A DNA stretch of 64,000 bases from the NCBI RefSeq assembly GCF_023856365.1, contig NC_064548.1, forward strand, positions 13,051,142 to 13,115,141. Reading direction: 5' to 3'. This document shows positions 23,626 to 34,499 of this stretch, in pieces. The notes beneath the pieces were generated by a model that saw only the letters and a list, made by a program, of their open reading frames with translations, had not been told where the DNA came from and did not search any database. The translations under genes and the position numbers were made by a program. Origin of the DNA: Brienomyrus brachyistius. Lineage: Eukaryota; Chordata; Actinopteri; Osteoglossiformes; Mormyridae. Position 1 is the first letter of the stretch. The number at the start of each line of letters is the position of its first letter.

Positions 23626-24487
23626 TGCTTAAATACATTAATTTCCATGTAACAATACATCACAGACATTTTTTCGCATTTATTCGCTATGTTTTTTTTA
23701 AACATATTTTTAAAGAACTAATGGTAAAACAGAATGAATGTATTACACATTGTTCAGATCAATTTTTACCTCTAGCATAACAAACAGACGATACTTACTG
23801 GTCGTCACTCAGTGAAGACTTTGGAACTAGAACTAAGGGGCATCCAGAACTTGAAATGCAGCGATTTTCTAAAACCAATCATATTTGCAGAAAACACTAA
23901 TGTATGGTCCTCAGAATGAGCCCTGACACTCAACCATCTGTTCGAAAGAAGAGTAATTCAGCACCTTTCGAGACAAAGACAATCCTGTTATGATGGATGC
24001 TTCACTTAACATGGGAAGCAGAACTTTGTGTCTGTGTGGGAACGTCTTGCTATTATTCAAGTAGCACTGCCTCGTAACTACTGTACAACCTTCCATCTGC
24101 CCCGTTAGCCTGTGAAACATGCTTCTGTGAGGTCTTCCATGTTATCAGCAGCTGTGGGCAGCTGAGATTAAAGACCCTCAGACACTCAATAATCAGAAGA
24201 ACAAGAGCCAGTCAAGAAGCCTTCATATTGATGTTGAGCAGGCGGGAGGGGGTTCGGTAGCCTGCTGGAAAGGACAATGACCCTCTGTTGATATCGAATG
24301 ATGTCATGCAGTTTATCTCACTGACTCATCAGGGCTTCCAGAAGCTCCTGCACCCATGACGTCCACTCAAATAACACTGCATTGCCAGGGAAATACAATC
24401 ATGTCCCTGTGCTCCCAGGAATGGCATTAAGAGAGCAAGCAGGTCGTTAAAGGAGTCGACAGAGTGATCAGAGTCCATGAGTACATA
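23626..24487. other. Intergenic DNA, no feature recognised
   Basis: Unique-looking AT-rich sequence without recognised exons or repeats. Confidence 0.5.
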
Positions 24488-24984
24488 CACTGCCTGGCCA
24501 AAAAACGTCACTGTCTGAATATAATCAGAAGTACTTAAGAGCCAATGACTGGGTCATTATTACAGTGCAGCAACGTTATGCAGCAATAAAGTGAAGTCAG
24601 CTGAATACATGAATCTACTGAGTGACCAGGTTATCCCAGCAATGGATTTTTTCTTTGCTAATGGCGTGGATATATTCCAGGATGATAATGCCAAGATTCA
24701 TCGGGCTCATTTTCACACATGAATTGGCCACCACTGAGTCTTGGCCTCAAGCCCATTGATAGCCTTTGAGATGTAGAGAAGAAGACTTTGCAGAGTGGTT
24801 CAACTCACCTATCATCAATACAAGATCTCGGTGAGAAATGAATGCAAATCTGGATGGGAAAAAATTTTTGAATAACGTTGCCTAAGCAGGCGGAAACAAT
24901 GCATTGACAAATATGCACCATAATCAAAGCTAAAGGCGGCCCAACAAAATAATAAATTGTGTGACTTTTTTTGGCCAGGCAGTG
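24488..24984 (+). mobile_element. Tc1-like transposon relic with both TIRs
   Basis: Terminal inverted repeats CACTGCCTGGCCAAAAAACG (from 24488) and its near-complement ending TTGGCCAGGCAGTG at 24984 bound a 497-bp relic. The left end is preceded by TA; the right-hand TA has decayed. Inside, conceptual translation gives FQDDNAKIHRAHFHT, matching the second catalytic Asp block of Tc1 transposases, followed by multiple stops and later AVIKAKGG-type C-terminal similarity (VIIKAKGGPT-like, near 24918-24944). The N-terminal half is deleted. Confidence 0.82.
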
Positions 24985-25163
24985 AATCTGTGGCCCCTCT
25001 GTTCTCTGTTTCACAGTCCATCTCTGGTGAAATGGAAGCAAATATCCACACATATATACACACAAGAGAACCAATATGATTTGTGCAGTGTGCAAACTAC
25101 ATGCAGTACTGCATGGGAAATCACCAATAACAAACCAGCAGTAGTAACTTGCTATACTGCACT

Positions 25164-25165
<2 letters not shown>

Positions 25166-25201
<36 letters not shown>
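25166..25201. repeat. (GA)n microsatellite
   Basis: About 18 GA dinucleotides. Confidence 0.95.
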
Positions 25202-25203
<2 letters not shown>

Positions 25204-25419
25204 TACTGTGGCACACACCTAGCCAATAGAACTAAATGTAGCCCAGCTGAGAATTTCAATCAAAAATACTGGTCTGAAACTAGAGAACTGTTGAGTTTGA
25301 CTGTTAATTCAATTTATTTTCTATTTTCTTTAGTTTCCTCCTGGGGCAATTGTTTTTCCCCCGTAATTTAAAAACATGTTCAGGTTTATTGGAGTCTCTA
25401 ACTTGCCTTTAGTGTTTGT

Positions 25420-25521
25420 TGTTGTGTGTATCTGCACCCTACTGGTGGGCCCCCATGCCTTGTGCCCTGTGCTTCCTGAGATCCACTGTGACTCTCTGCT
25501 GGAGAAGCAGTGGTGAAAGAC
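25420..25521 (-). mobile_element. SINE-like repeat, family A, tail fragment (inverted)
   Basis: Reads CTGCACCCTACTGGTGGGCC, CATGCCTTGTGCCCTGTGCT, TCCTGAGATCC, then GCTGGAGAAGCAGTGG and GGATGGATGG. This is the reverse complement of the family head, whose CATC-rich start becomes the adjacent GATG array. Confidence 0.65.
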
Positions 25522-25755
25522 GGATGGATGGATGGATGAATGGAGGATAGATGGATGCAGATGGATGGATGGATGGATGGATGGAGGATAGATGGATGCA
25601 GATGGATGGATGGATGAATGGAGGATAGATGGATGCAGATGGATGGATGGATGGATGGATGGAAGATAGATGGATGCAGATGGATGGATGGATGGATGGA
25701 TGAATGGAGGATAGATGGATGCAGATGGATGGATGGATGGATGGAGGATAGATGG
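25522..25755. repeat. (GATG)n array with 37-45-bp higher-order period
   Basis: Runs of GATG are punctuated by GGATAGATGGATGCAG-type segments at about 25545, 25586, 25623, 25664, 25709 and 25746. Spacings of 41, 37, 41, 45 and 37 differ by multiples of four, consistent with slippage by one GATG at a time. The array grows directly out of the SINE head. Minus-strand Ser/Ile/His/Pro open frames here are artefacts. Confidence 0.9.
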
Positions 25756-26289
25756 CTTTTCCAAGGTGTCACATTTTTCTGGCTAAAAGACCCATTTTCA
25801 AGATGGAATTACATTGTTAAACACCATATCTGTCACACCATGACAAGTCAAATGCTAAATAAACTGGGGCGCATCCTGTTTCTACTTGAGTGTAATGGGT
25901 ACATGACGTCAGGAAGCGTGCACCAGCCAACACAGAGGCCAAAGCAGTACACCTGAAAGCCCTGACTCGCTAATGCAGGCCGTGTAGGCGCAGGCCTACT
26001 GCCTGGCCCCTCCCAGTCTGACACAGACCACATTTTTGCTGCCTTGATTGCTATGGCCTGGGGTTCTATCCTTATCACAGCAACTCGTCATGCCTGTAAC
26101 CAGGGGTGGCGGCACCAAGGGAGTGTCTGCATAAACTGCATATTTTGAACAGAAGACAAACACATTTTAGTTTTTATTAATAAATAGTTCAGGCAGCTTA
26201 GTTATGAAGCAAAACACAGGGGGGACATGCAGTAGGTTGTTTTTTTCACATTGTTCTGAATTTGCACCCTGGAGAAACTTAGCTGGGCT

Positions 26290-26390
26290 GAAAATAAGCT
26301 GACATCCCATCCAGGGTGTCCCTTTGCGCTTCCTGGGTCACATCGGGCCACTGTACTAGATTAACCATAGAGACGTTGAATGGATCAAAA
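26290..26390 (+). mobile_element. SINE-like repeat, family A, degraded fragment
   Basis: Weak match: ACATCCCATCCAGGGTGTCC, TGCGCTTCCTGGGTCACATC and an end resembling 'gttgaatggatc'. A further scrap with similar words is near 26540-26600. Confidence 0.4.
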
Positions 26391-26837
26391 CATAACTCTC
26401 AAGCATCATTTCAACAGTTTTTTTCCCACATAATAAAAAAATATGAAATATTAAATACTTTATGAACAAATTTAAACTCTGCTGACCCAAATCTTCTCTT
26501 TCAGTTCAACATGATTCAAGGGCATTTATCTTACAACCACTTATCTTGCTCAGGGTCACCAGTCCATCGCAAGGTTCATACAAACATACTGCTTGCCATG
26601 GTGATGGAAATGGCTTATTAGTGAAAACCTGGAGCTGAAATATAAGACAGGCTGTAAATATATAAGCTTCAGCAGTAATTACCAATACTACCCATCTGTG
26701 CAAATTCTCCCTGCCAGGACAATAACATCAAGCTTGCTCGAACCGTACTTTGGTCAGAGGTCCTGGCATTGCACGACGAGACCTGTCTGCTAGTGATTCA
26801 CTTGATGCCTCCGGATACATATAAAAATACACACAAG

Positions 26838-27412
26838 CCGGTACAGGCCGGGAACGGTAAGCCAGAACAGACAGGGAACGGTAAGCCGGCACAGACAGGG
26901 AACGGTAAGCCAGAACAGACAGGGAATGGTAAGCCGGCACAGACAGGGAATGGTAAGCCGGCACAGACAGGGAACGGTAAGCCGGCACAGGCCGGGAATG
27001 GTAAGCCGGAACAGACAGGGAACAATAAGCTGGAACAGACAGTGAACGGTAAGCCGGCACAGACAGGGAACGGTAAGCCGGAACAGACAGGGAACGGTAA
27101 GCTGGAACAGACCAGGAACAGTAAGCCGGCACAGGCTGAGAACGGTTAGCCGGCACAGACAGGGAATGGTAAGCTGGCACAGGCCGGGAACGGTAAGCCG
27201 GCACAGACAGAGAACGGTAAGCCGGCACAGACAGAGAACGGTAAGCCGGAACAGACAGGGAACGGTAAGCTGGAACAGACCAGGAATAGTAAGCCGGCAC
27301 AGACAGGGAACGGTAAGCCGGCACAGACAGGGAACTGTAAGCTGGAACAGGCCAGGAACAGTAAGCTGGCACAGACAGAGAACGGTAAGCCGGAACAGAC
27401 AGGGAACAGGTG
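26838..27412. repeat. 24-bp minisatellite, about 24 copies
   Basis: Unit about GGTAAGCCGGCACAGACAGG followed by GAAC, with recurring variants (AGAACAG, TGGAACAG, GGCCGGGAA). The period is 24, a multiple of three, so frames without a stop stay open on both strands: the plus strand reads as GNGKPAQT-type octapeptides and the minus strand as SLSVPAYR- or LTVPCLCR-type octapeptides, with a 259-codon minus-strand frame at 26728-27507. The repetitive sense of both strands argues against a real gene. Confidence 0.95.
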
Positions 27413-28431
27413 ACACAGGGTATCATGGGTAAGAGCAGCTTCCAATACCTGGCTGTATAAATGTGCGACATACCCCTAATGACAGCATAAAATGAAAGTC
27501 CTTGCATGTATGTGTGTGTGTGTGTGTGTGCATGACTCTAAGTGAATTAGTGTGCATTTCCAGTTTCACTGAAAGAGCCGCACCTCATAAGTCCATTTAG
27601 GAAGAAACACAGCTGCAGGCGCCCCCCTGTGGGGAGATGCAGAATAGTCAGATACATTTGTCCACTAACAATACATAAATGTGCTTAAACTATCATTATT
27701 TGCATAGCAGAAGCCCTACGTGACTTGCATATATCTCACATCTCCATTTCTCCATACCCCTGATATCTCTGGTTGTCATATGCAGCTTTTCAGTGTGTGC
27801 GCTGTGACTCATCAATCAGCACATAACAATAATTACGAGTTATGATCTGTGTGTGTGTCACTGGTTTAGACCGGAAATGACAGGCGAGAGCTAACACGAC
27901 AGCACCCAATGCAGAGATGTTGCAATCAGGGGAGGCTTCGTCAAAACCCATGTAGGACTTGCTGCTATTTACCTGAGATGTGCGCAGACAATGGGAAAGA
28001 ACAGTCACGATTACGTAATCATCACTGACCTGCCGGCTGGTCAGCGGTCAGCTCCCACAATTCACCTGGGCGATCATCTCAACCTCAAGTGCTGAATAAC
28101 AGGCTCCTGCGGGATTTAGTCCGGCATGAATAGAAAAACATATTTGTGGGGCTGAGAGTGACATCAGTGGCTGTTAGAGAACATCCAGCACTGCTCTCCT
28201 GAGAAGACACATAAACGCCTTACATGGTACCAAGCCGAAATTCTCTGAGCGCTCCAGAGTCCCAAAGAGTGTTTTACATTTTTTATCTAAGTAAAACATT
28301 TTGTTAGATACCAAGCAGTTGGCAAATGTCCCACAGAACACAGGTGGGGGCGATGAGAGCCTATAGCTAAACAGCTTCTTTGCTTTCTGATTATCGACAG
28401 TTTTTTTTTTCGTCGAAGATTGTCGACGGCA
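27413..28431. other. Intergenic DNA, no feature recognised
   Basis: A short (TG)n tract lies near 27510-27530. Otherwise sequence without recognised exons or transposons. Confidence 0.5.
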
Positions 28432-28861
28432 GGCCTGCTCTGCAGTGTCATGTGTAAGTCAGGAATCTAAGCCAGGCCTGATAAGCAGTGTCATGTGTGA
28501 GTTGGGAATCTAAGCCAGACCTGATAAGCAGTGTCATGTGTAAGTCAGGAATCTAAGCCAGGCCTGCTCAGCAGTGTCATGTGTGAGTCGGGAATCTAAG
28601 CCAGGCCTGCTCTGCAGTGTCATGTGTGAGTCGGGAATCTAAGCCAGGCCTGATAAGCAGTGTCATGTGTAAGTCAGGAATCTAAGCCAGGCCTGCTCAG
28701 CAGTGTCATGTGTGAGTCGGGAATCTAAGCCAGGCCTGCTCTGCAGTGTCATGTGTGAGTCGGGAATCTAAGCCAGACCTGCTCAGCAGTGTCATGTGTG
28801 AGTCGGGAATCTAAGCCAGGCCTGATAAGCAGTGTCATTTGTAAGTCAGGAATCTAAGCCA
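28432..28861 (+). repeat. 43-bp minisatellite, exactly ten copies
   Basis: Unit begins GGCCTGCTCTGCAGTGTCAT and ends GGAATCTAAGCCA. The 430-bp span equals ten units with no indels. Variants at fixed sites (CTGCTCTGC, CTGCTCAGC, CTGATAAGC; GTGAGTCGGG, GTAAGTCAGG) show a higher-order pattern. A palindromic-looking TCGACAG/TGTCGA pair (28395-28426) sits immediately before the array. Confidence 0.95.
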
Positions 28862-28984
28862 GGTGGACAGCACAATCAAATGTGCATCACATTTAACTCA
28901 CAATACAACAATATTGTAGACATGATAATCTTATAAAAGGATTGTTCCAGAATTACTATATGTATCCAATCTATACTATAAAAA

Positions 28985-29755
28985 TATTAGGATACACCTC
29001 TTATTATTGCAAAATGGAAGCATTTAGGAACAACTGAAAGTGGCTTGGTTGCCGAGTGCCGAGGTGCATAGTGTGTACGTAAAAGTCGCCAACGCTCTGT
29101 TGACTCAGTAACTGCAGAGTTCCAAACTTCTTCTGGCATTAACCGCAACACAAAAACTGTGTGCCGAGAACTTCATGGAACCATCAAATTCAATGCCAAA
29201 GTCAGATGGTGTGGTGTGAAGCACACTGCCACTGGACTCTGAAGCAGTGGAAACATGTTCTGTGGAGTGACGAATCCGCTTCTCTGTCTGGCAGTCTGAT
29301 GGACGAGTCTGGGTTTGACAAATGCCTGGAGAACGTTACCTTTCTGACTGCATTGTGCCACCTGTAAAGTTCGGTGGAGGAGGGATAATGGTATGGGGTT
29401 GTTTTTCAGGAGCTGGGCTCTTAGTTCCAGTGAAGAGACTCAATGCTTCAGCATTCCAAGACATTTTGGACAATTCTATGCTTCCATCTTCGTGGGAACA
29501 GTTTGGGGAAGGCTCTTCTCTGTTCCAGCATGACTGTGCCCCAGTGCACAAAAAAGGTCCATAAAGACATGGTTGGGTGAGTTTGGTGTGGAAGAGCCTT
29601 GACCAAATCCCCATCAAACACCTTTGGGATGAATTACAACAGAGCAAGCCAGACCTTCACATTCAACATCATTACCTGACCTCACAAATGTTCTTCTGGA
29701 TGAATGGGCAAAAAATTCCCACAGACACACTTTAAACTTTTGTGGAAAGCCTTCC
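28985..29755 (+). pseudogene. Tc1/mariner-like transposase relic
   Basis: Conceptual fragments in order: an HTH region (SRQRSVDSVTAEFQTSSGIN near 29090-29150), VLWSDES with the first catalytic Asp at 29269-29271, [50 protein letters not shown] with the second Asp at 29532-29534, and IPIKHLWDEL. Frames change between blocks, a stop follows the second Asp block, and the catalytic Glu of the PIEHLW motif is Lys (AAA at 29616-29618). Asp2-to-Lys spacing is 28 rather than the family's 34, so about six residues are lost. It is dead on three counts. TIRs were not found with confidence. Confidence 0.88.
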
Positions 29756-29763
29756 ATCCATTC

Positions 29764-29862
<99 letters not shown>
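29764..29862. repeat. (TCTA)n microsatellite
   Basis: About 24 tetranucleotide copies immediately after the transposase relic. Confidence 0.95.
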
Positions 29863-31214
29863 AAAATAAAATCCTTTAAGGTTCACAGATGTATCATATT
29901 AAAGTTTGATCTGCATTCTTGAGGGGCACGAGAAGAGAACCGGCTTTGCAAGAAGGTAGCAGAACATAGTTTATGCCAGGGGGCCATCTAACAGAGACCA
30001 TCATGAGCAGGAAACGTGAGAAGCTATTTCAGACTTTTATTAATCATTTCATAAAGCAAAACAAGCATACAGAGAAAAAGGGCTCACCGCGTGGAGAAGG
30101 TAAAGACTCCAAGTCAGGCACCAAAGCAGAGGGTTCCCCCCCATCCCCACAAAATAGTATGACCCACCTCTGATACACCCCCAGGCAGACAATGGATTGG
30201 TGCGGTCTGGCCAGCTGCCTTGCCAAAGGCTGTAAACTGTTTGCCACAAGCAGGGATGTACTGTTGGCAAAGCTGCACTGTACCGCGGTACTCAAAGGGG
30301 TCTGAAAGCCAGTGAACTGAAGAAAAGGAGTGAGGCTGAGGCTTAGTGGGAGGAATTTAATAGGCAACAAGCAGACAGGTGACTCCTGTGGTGCTAGAAA
30401 GGGGCAAAAATAAGCAGCACTTGTTTACTACATTTGTTATGGTGGTAAGTGTTAGTTTAAAGCAAAGTATTTCCTGAAGTGTTAATCTCAAATATCACCC
30501 CCCCACCAACCCCCCACCGCCTCCCCACCATCACTGGAAGTCAAATACCTGCCCCATCCAAAGCTGGGAGGCTGGTAAAAACACTCAGGCTGTCAGGGCA
30601 GGAAATGTCAGCCCAGTGAGAGTGAAGTCTGACTACGGGCGTGGCGCTGCATGCCGCCAAATGACATGGCTGCGGGCCGAGGGCTTATCTCTCAGTGCGG
30701 CAGAAAGACTGGGAGCGGGTTGCACGTTTTGTTTGGTACGTCTGAGTTTGTTTTTTGCGATTGCATGACCTCAGCGCAGCGATCCTCACTCAGGGGACCG
30801 GGCAGCTGTGTCAGCAGATCTGTGGCTGGTGAACAGGAGGTCCGGTGCCGCCTCCCATTATTCAAAAGGATCAGACTCCGCACTGACTCAGACCAAGCAA
30901 AGCGCTGGTTACCAAGGGCGATAAAGGCTTGTTTCTTACTTGGTGTGGTTTTGTTTGATCCTGTTCCACCCCTAGGTGAGGCACGCCCTTGACATTGAGA
31001 AGAAGGCAGTCATAGGCAGCGTGAAGCCACAGCTTCCCCGAGGTGAACCCAGCTCTGATGGTTGCACAACACCAGGCTCCGGCCTCGATAAATCTGCAAT
31101 ATCGGTCCCAACTCACAAGGCATAATCTGCATTGAAGCAAGAGCAGTCATCTCTCTGTCACACACAGCGCAGGGGAATTTGGGAGGCCCAGTGCATTGTC
31201 AACAGACCCCTTTG
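29863..31214. other. Intergenic DNA, no gene recognised
   Basis: Contains a C-rich, A-spaced tract near 30497-30530. Open frames up to 113 codons (30651-30992 plus strand) show no known domain. Confidence 0.5.
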
Positions 31215-31462
31215 CATCAATGAGAAGAAGAGTAATAATAATATACACTTTACTGATCCCTGTGAGGAAATTCTCTTTTTGTCTCCCCCACCTTAGGTGA
31301 GAACAATCAAGCCACTCAGGGCAGCCATGCAAAGCAGAACCCAGGGAGCTGGGGGTTAAGGGCCTCGCTTAAAGGCCTGCAGCCAGGCTGAGGCCAGGCT
31401 TCAACCAGTGACTTTGTGACCACAGGAACTTAAGCTTAGCCCACTGACCCACATGCTGCCCT
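31215..31462 (-). mobile_element. Second SINE-like family, inverted
   Basis: Plus strand reads ATACACTTTACTGATCCCTG, GAGGAAATTCTCTTTTTGTC, GCCACTCAGGGCAGCCATGC, GGAGCTGGGGGTTAAGGGCC, CTTCAACCAGTGACTTTGTG, ACTTAAGCTTAGCCCACTG and CACATGCTGCCC. This is the reverse complement of a common fish retroposon whose 3' tail is 'gggatcagtaaagtgta(t)'. The box-like 'ttcaaccagtgac' and 'gcccactgaccc' parts suggest a tRNA-derived head. A fragment of the same family may be at 10860-10925. Confidence 0.65.
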
Positions 31463-31950
31463 CCACGCGACTGCTGCATGGCCGTGAAGGTGTGTTGCGG
31501 GCGATCAGTTGCACACGAGGATCTTTTACACCGCTTTAGAGAAGATGTCTGCCCTGCACCAGAGAGACAGACAGGAATCTACATGCCCACATGGGCGATT
31601 CCACCTATCAACCAAGCTGGCATTTACTGCTGGGTGCCTGCTCTCCTCCACGCTGTAATGTGGACTTTCAAGCATTATTCAGAGTATTAACTGTACTATG
31701 ATCTAATAAAGACATCTGTGTCAAAGGCAAAAATATTATAATTCTTAAGAAATTAGCTATGTGATCTTCTTCTTCTAGTCAGGATACTAGATGTCAGGAT
31801 ACTGTAACTATAACATTTCATCTAACCTCTGTATTAGGAAGTTTTCTATGAAATGTTCATTCTGGACAGATATGGTTATGTTGGTATAGCAGCACACAGG
31901 TGTGCTGGGAAATGGTGCCATTTGTCCCACAAACAGCTGAAACAATCATC

Positions 31951-32315
31951 CATCCGTCCATCCATCCTTTATCCAAACCGCTTATCCTACTGGGTCGCGG
32001 GGGGTCCGGAGCCTATCCCGGAAGTAATGGGCACGAGGCAGGGAACAACCCAGGATGGGGGGCAGCCCATCGCAGGGCACACTCACACACCATTCACTCA
32101 CACATGCACACCTATGGGCAATTTAGCAACTCCAATTAGCCTCAGCATGTTTTTGGACTGTGTGGGGGGAAACCGGAGTACCTGGAGGAAACCCCACGAC
32201 GACATGGGGAGAACATGCAAACTCCACACACATGTAACCTAGGCGGAGACTCGAACCCGGGTCCCAGAGGTGTGAGACAACAGTGCTAACCACTGCACCA
32301 CCATGCCACCCCCTG
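31951..32315 (+). mobile_element. SINE-like repeat, family A, reference full-length copy
   Basis: Best-preserved copy in the window. Order: CATC-rich head, AAACCGCTTATCCTACTGGG, GGAGCCTATCCCGG, GGGCACGAGGCAGGGAACAA, GGCACACTCACACACC, CACACCTATGGGCAATTTAG, CAGCATGTTTTTGGACTGTG, GGAGAACATGCAAACTCCAC, CGAACCCGGGTCCCAGAGGT and CAGTGCTAACCACTGCACCA. The last parts resemble a tRNA B box and acceptor region read backwards, so the transcriptional sense is probably minus strand. At least eight other copies or pieces occur between 9.5 and 26.4 kb; none was seen on the dlx1 side. Confidence 0.8.
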
Positions 32316-33566
32316 AAACAATCAGGCCATGTGAAATATACCAGGGCTGTTTCACTGACAGCCCAGACTGTCTACTGATAGGCATCCCGTTGGAAGGAAG
32401 TTAAAGGTCCCTCGCTTCTTTTCTCCGCACTTTACTGCTGTCTTACCTTCACAGACAGGGTCGATAATGGTGCTCTTCAGTCAGCTCGCGTGGGGCTGGG
32501 TCGCGTGATGACTGGCACGGTTGTGAGGCTAGATGGTGAGCTGTGTATGAGCAAGACTTCGCTCAACCTTCAACATCGCGCTTATTACAAGACTATCCGT
32601 GCGCTTTTTGCTCTTGCCGGGGCTTGTAAAAACTCTTCTAATAACAAAAAAAAAATGCATTTTAATTATAGGACCCCAGTTAATTTTATGATGATTTACA
32701 GCAGAATACCTTTTATGTTACAAGTGTTTTTATGTCACAGAGCTAACATTTCTGTTTCTCTGAGCAGGCACAGACTAGAATATGTTTTGTTGTTCACGTG
32801 CCGGAAAGAGAAATAACTGATTTCAACACTGCAATCATAATTAAATAATTAAATTACACGTAATCTTTCTTTCTGCACTTGCCTGACTTCGCAGGCAGGA
32901 TCAAGTCTGCCATCCTGTGGTGAGTTTTGTAACTACCTAGCTTTGAAGGCAGTTCACCCGCTGAGCGGTCTACCGATTGAATTCAAAATAACTCGTAAAA
33001 ACTTTAAATATCAGAGTTATAGTCCATCTGATGTAAGTTTTACAAATATCTTAATAAAATTAAGACAGCGACGCATCCAGTTTACGAGCGCATCATAACC
33101 ACGTGGTGGCACCTAAACATGAAGAATTACCGCGTCTTAACTACAGAGAGCGCTACTATCCAACAATTTAGGGAACCGTCAGTATTAAATGCTGAACGTT
33201 CGGTCAGGACACTGTGACGTTACGATTTTAATATCTTGGTTGCTTCTTCAACTGCCGCTTTAAATGTTGAGTCTTTTCACCTGTGTGGAATATGCGAAGT
33301 GTAGATTTGATGTCAAGTTATAAAAAATCAGCAGCCGGTGTTTGTTTTGGGATGCACCTTTCCATATTTCGCCTTTGTTTCCGATTATACGTACAGAATA
33401 CAAAACAGAGAAACGGAAACACCACATGAAAAATGGACTTTAGTACTGAAGTAACGAAAACACTATTACTAACGCAGTTACAACCGTGAGTCATATTAGG
33501 CTCAATGCCAGTTAGCAGTCTGGGTTCGCCATAAAAGAGGTCTAGCAATCAGGACTTTGGTATGCG
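32316..33566. other. Intergenic DNA, no feature recognised
   Basis: AT-rich unique-looking sequence. No exon recognised. Confidence 0.5.
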
Positions 33567-34450
33567 ATGCGACTAACAAAGAACTGCAGGTACATCAGTC
33601 ACAAAAACTTCAGAATTGTCTCAAATCATGACGATATACGTCAGAAACACAAAGGCACATCAGGTAAGAGGTCATCAAGTCAAAGCCGACCAACAGGAGT
33701 AGATGAACATGTAATATTTGCTAAACACAAAAAATGCAGCCTCAGAAATTACTGCAGAACTGAATGAAATTGTGGACTACAGACAGGAATGCATTTTTTT
33801 AAAAAGTCCCCCTTTGAAAAATACTGGTATCTAAGGGCCAATGCATGAAGAGGTAACGTGGGGTAAGGAGAACATTTCCTGGTCCCTCTGGCAGTGAGAA
33901 AAGGTAATAAACCTATAGTTTGATGAGTCATCTTTCACCCCTTTCCTACACCCAGATGGCTTCATGCTTGGAATCAAGCCAAAGGACACGCTTAACTCAC
34001 AATCTCTGTTAGTATGGGCAGCCATCTTCTATAAGGGATTAGGCAGAATGATCGCTCTGCATGAGTATATAACAGGCGCAGAATATCAAACCATGTTACA
34101 CAACCAAGTGTACCGTATAATCCAAACTCTTCCCATATTCCGAAACGAATATTGCCCCCTTATACACTGTTAAACAAATTCAGGAAGTTCCATGGACGCC
34201 AGGATGGAATCGAACGCCTCCATCATCTCCCCAATAATCAGATCTAAATGGCATTGAACCTTTTTGGGAAATTCTTGCATAGAGAGTGTGAAGTAGATTT
34301 GCACCGCCTCCATCCTCCAAAGGACTGGGAGCTTTTGCTCCTAGAAGAACGGCCCAAAATCTCACTACAAAAAGTTCAGGTGTGGAATAACAGCATTTTC
34401 AGGAGGACTGAAATCAAAGAATGGGTCGGCTTCCTTTTACGGTCTCCATA
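33567..34450 (+). pseudogene. Second Tc1/mariner-family transposase relic
   Basis: Fragments in order: KRSSSQSRPTGVDEHVIFAK, then AASEITAELNEIVDY in another frame (HTH region), DESSFTPFLHPDGFMLGIKP (first catalytic Asp near 33919), LLVWAAIFYKGLGRM with YQTMLHNQV, an NEYCPLIHC stretch in the position of the second Asp block, SDLNGIEPFWEIL (the conserved Glu of the third block is kept) and a C-terminal LLLEERPKISLQKVQ. Stops and frameshifts separate these blocks. It is a different subfamily from the relic at 28985-29755. Ends were not delimited by TIRs. Confidence 0.75.
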
Positions 34451-34499
34451 CTACAATATTGTTAGGTGTTTCTGTTTTTTCGTCCAAACCCAGTAAATT

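Noticed and set aside
25330..25772. Ser-Ile-His-Pro repeat proteins on the minus strand
   Set aside because: Translation of the GATG tetranucleotide array.
26728..27507. 259-codon minus-strand frame (SLSVPAYR repeats)
   Set aside because: Produced by the 24-bp minisatellite; the opposite strand is equally open.
30651..31690. Frames of 113 and 70 codons near 30651 and 31478
   Set aside because: Unrecognised, flank or overlap SINE sequence, no start or splice support.
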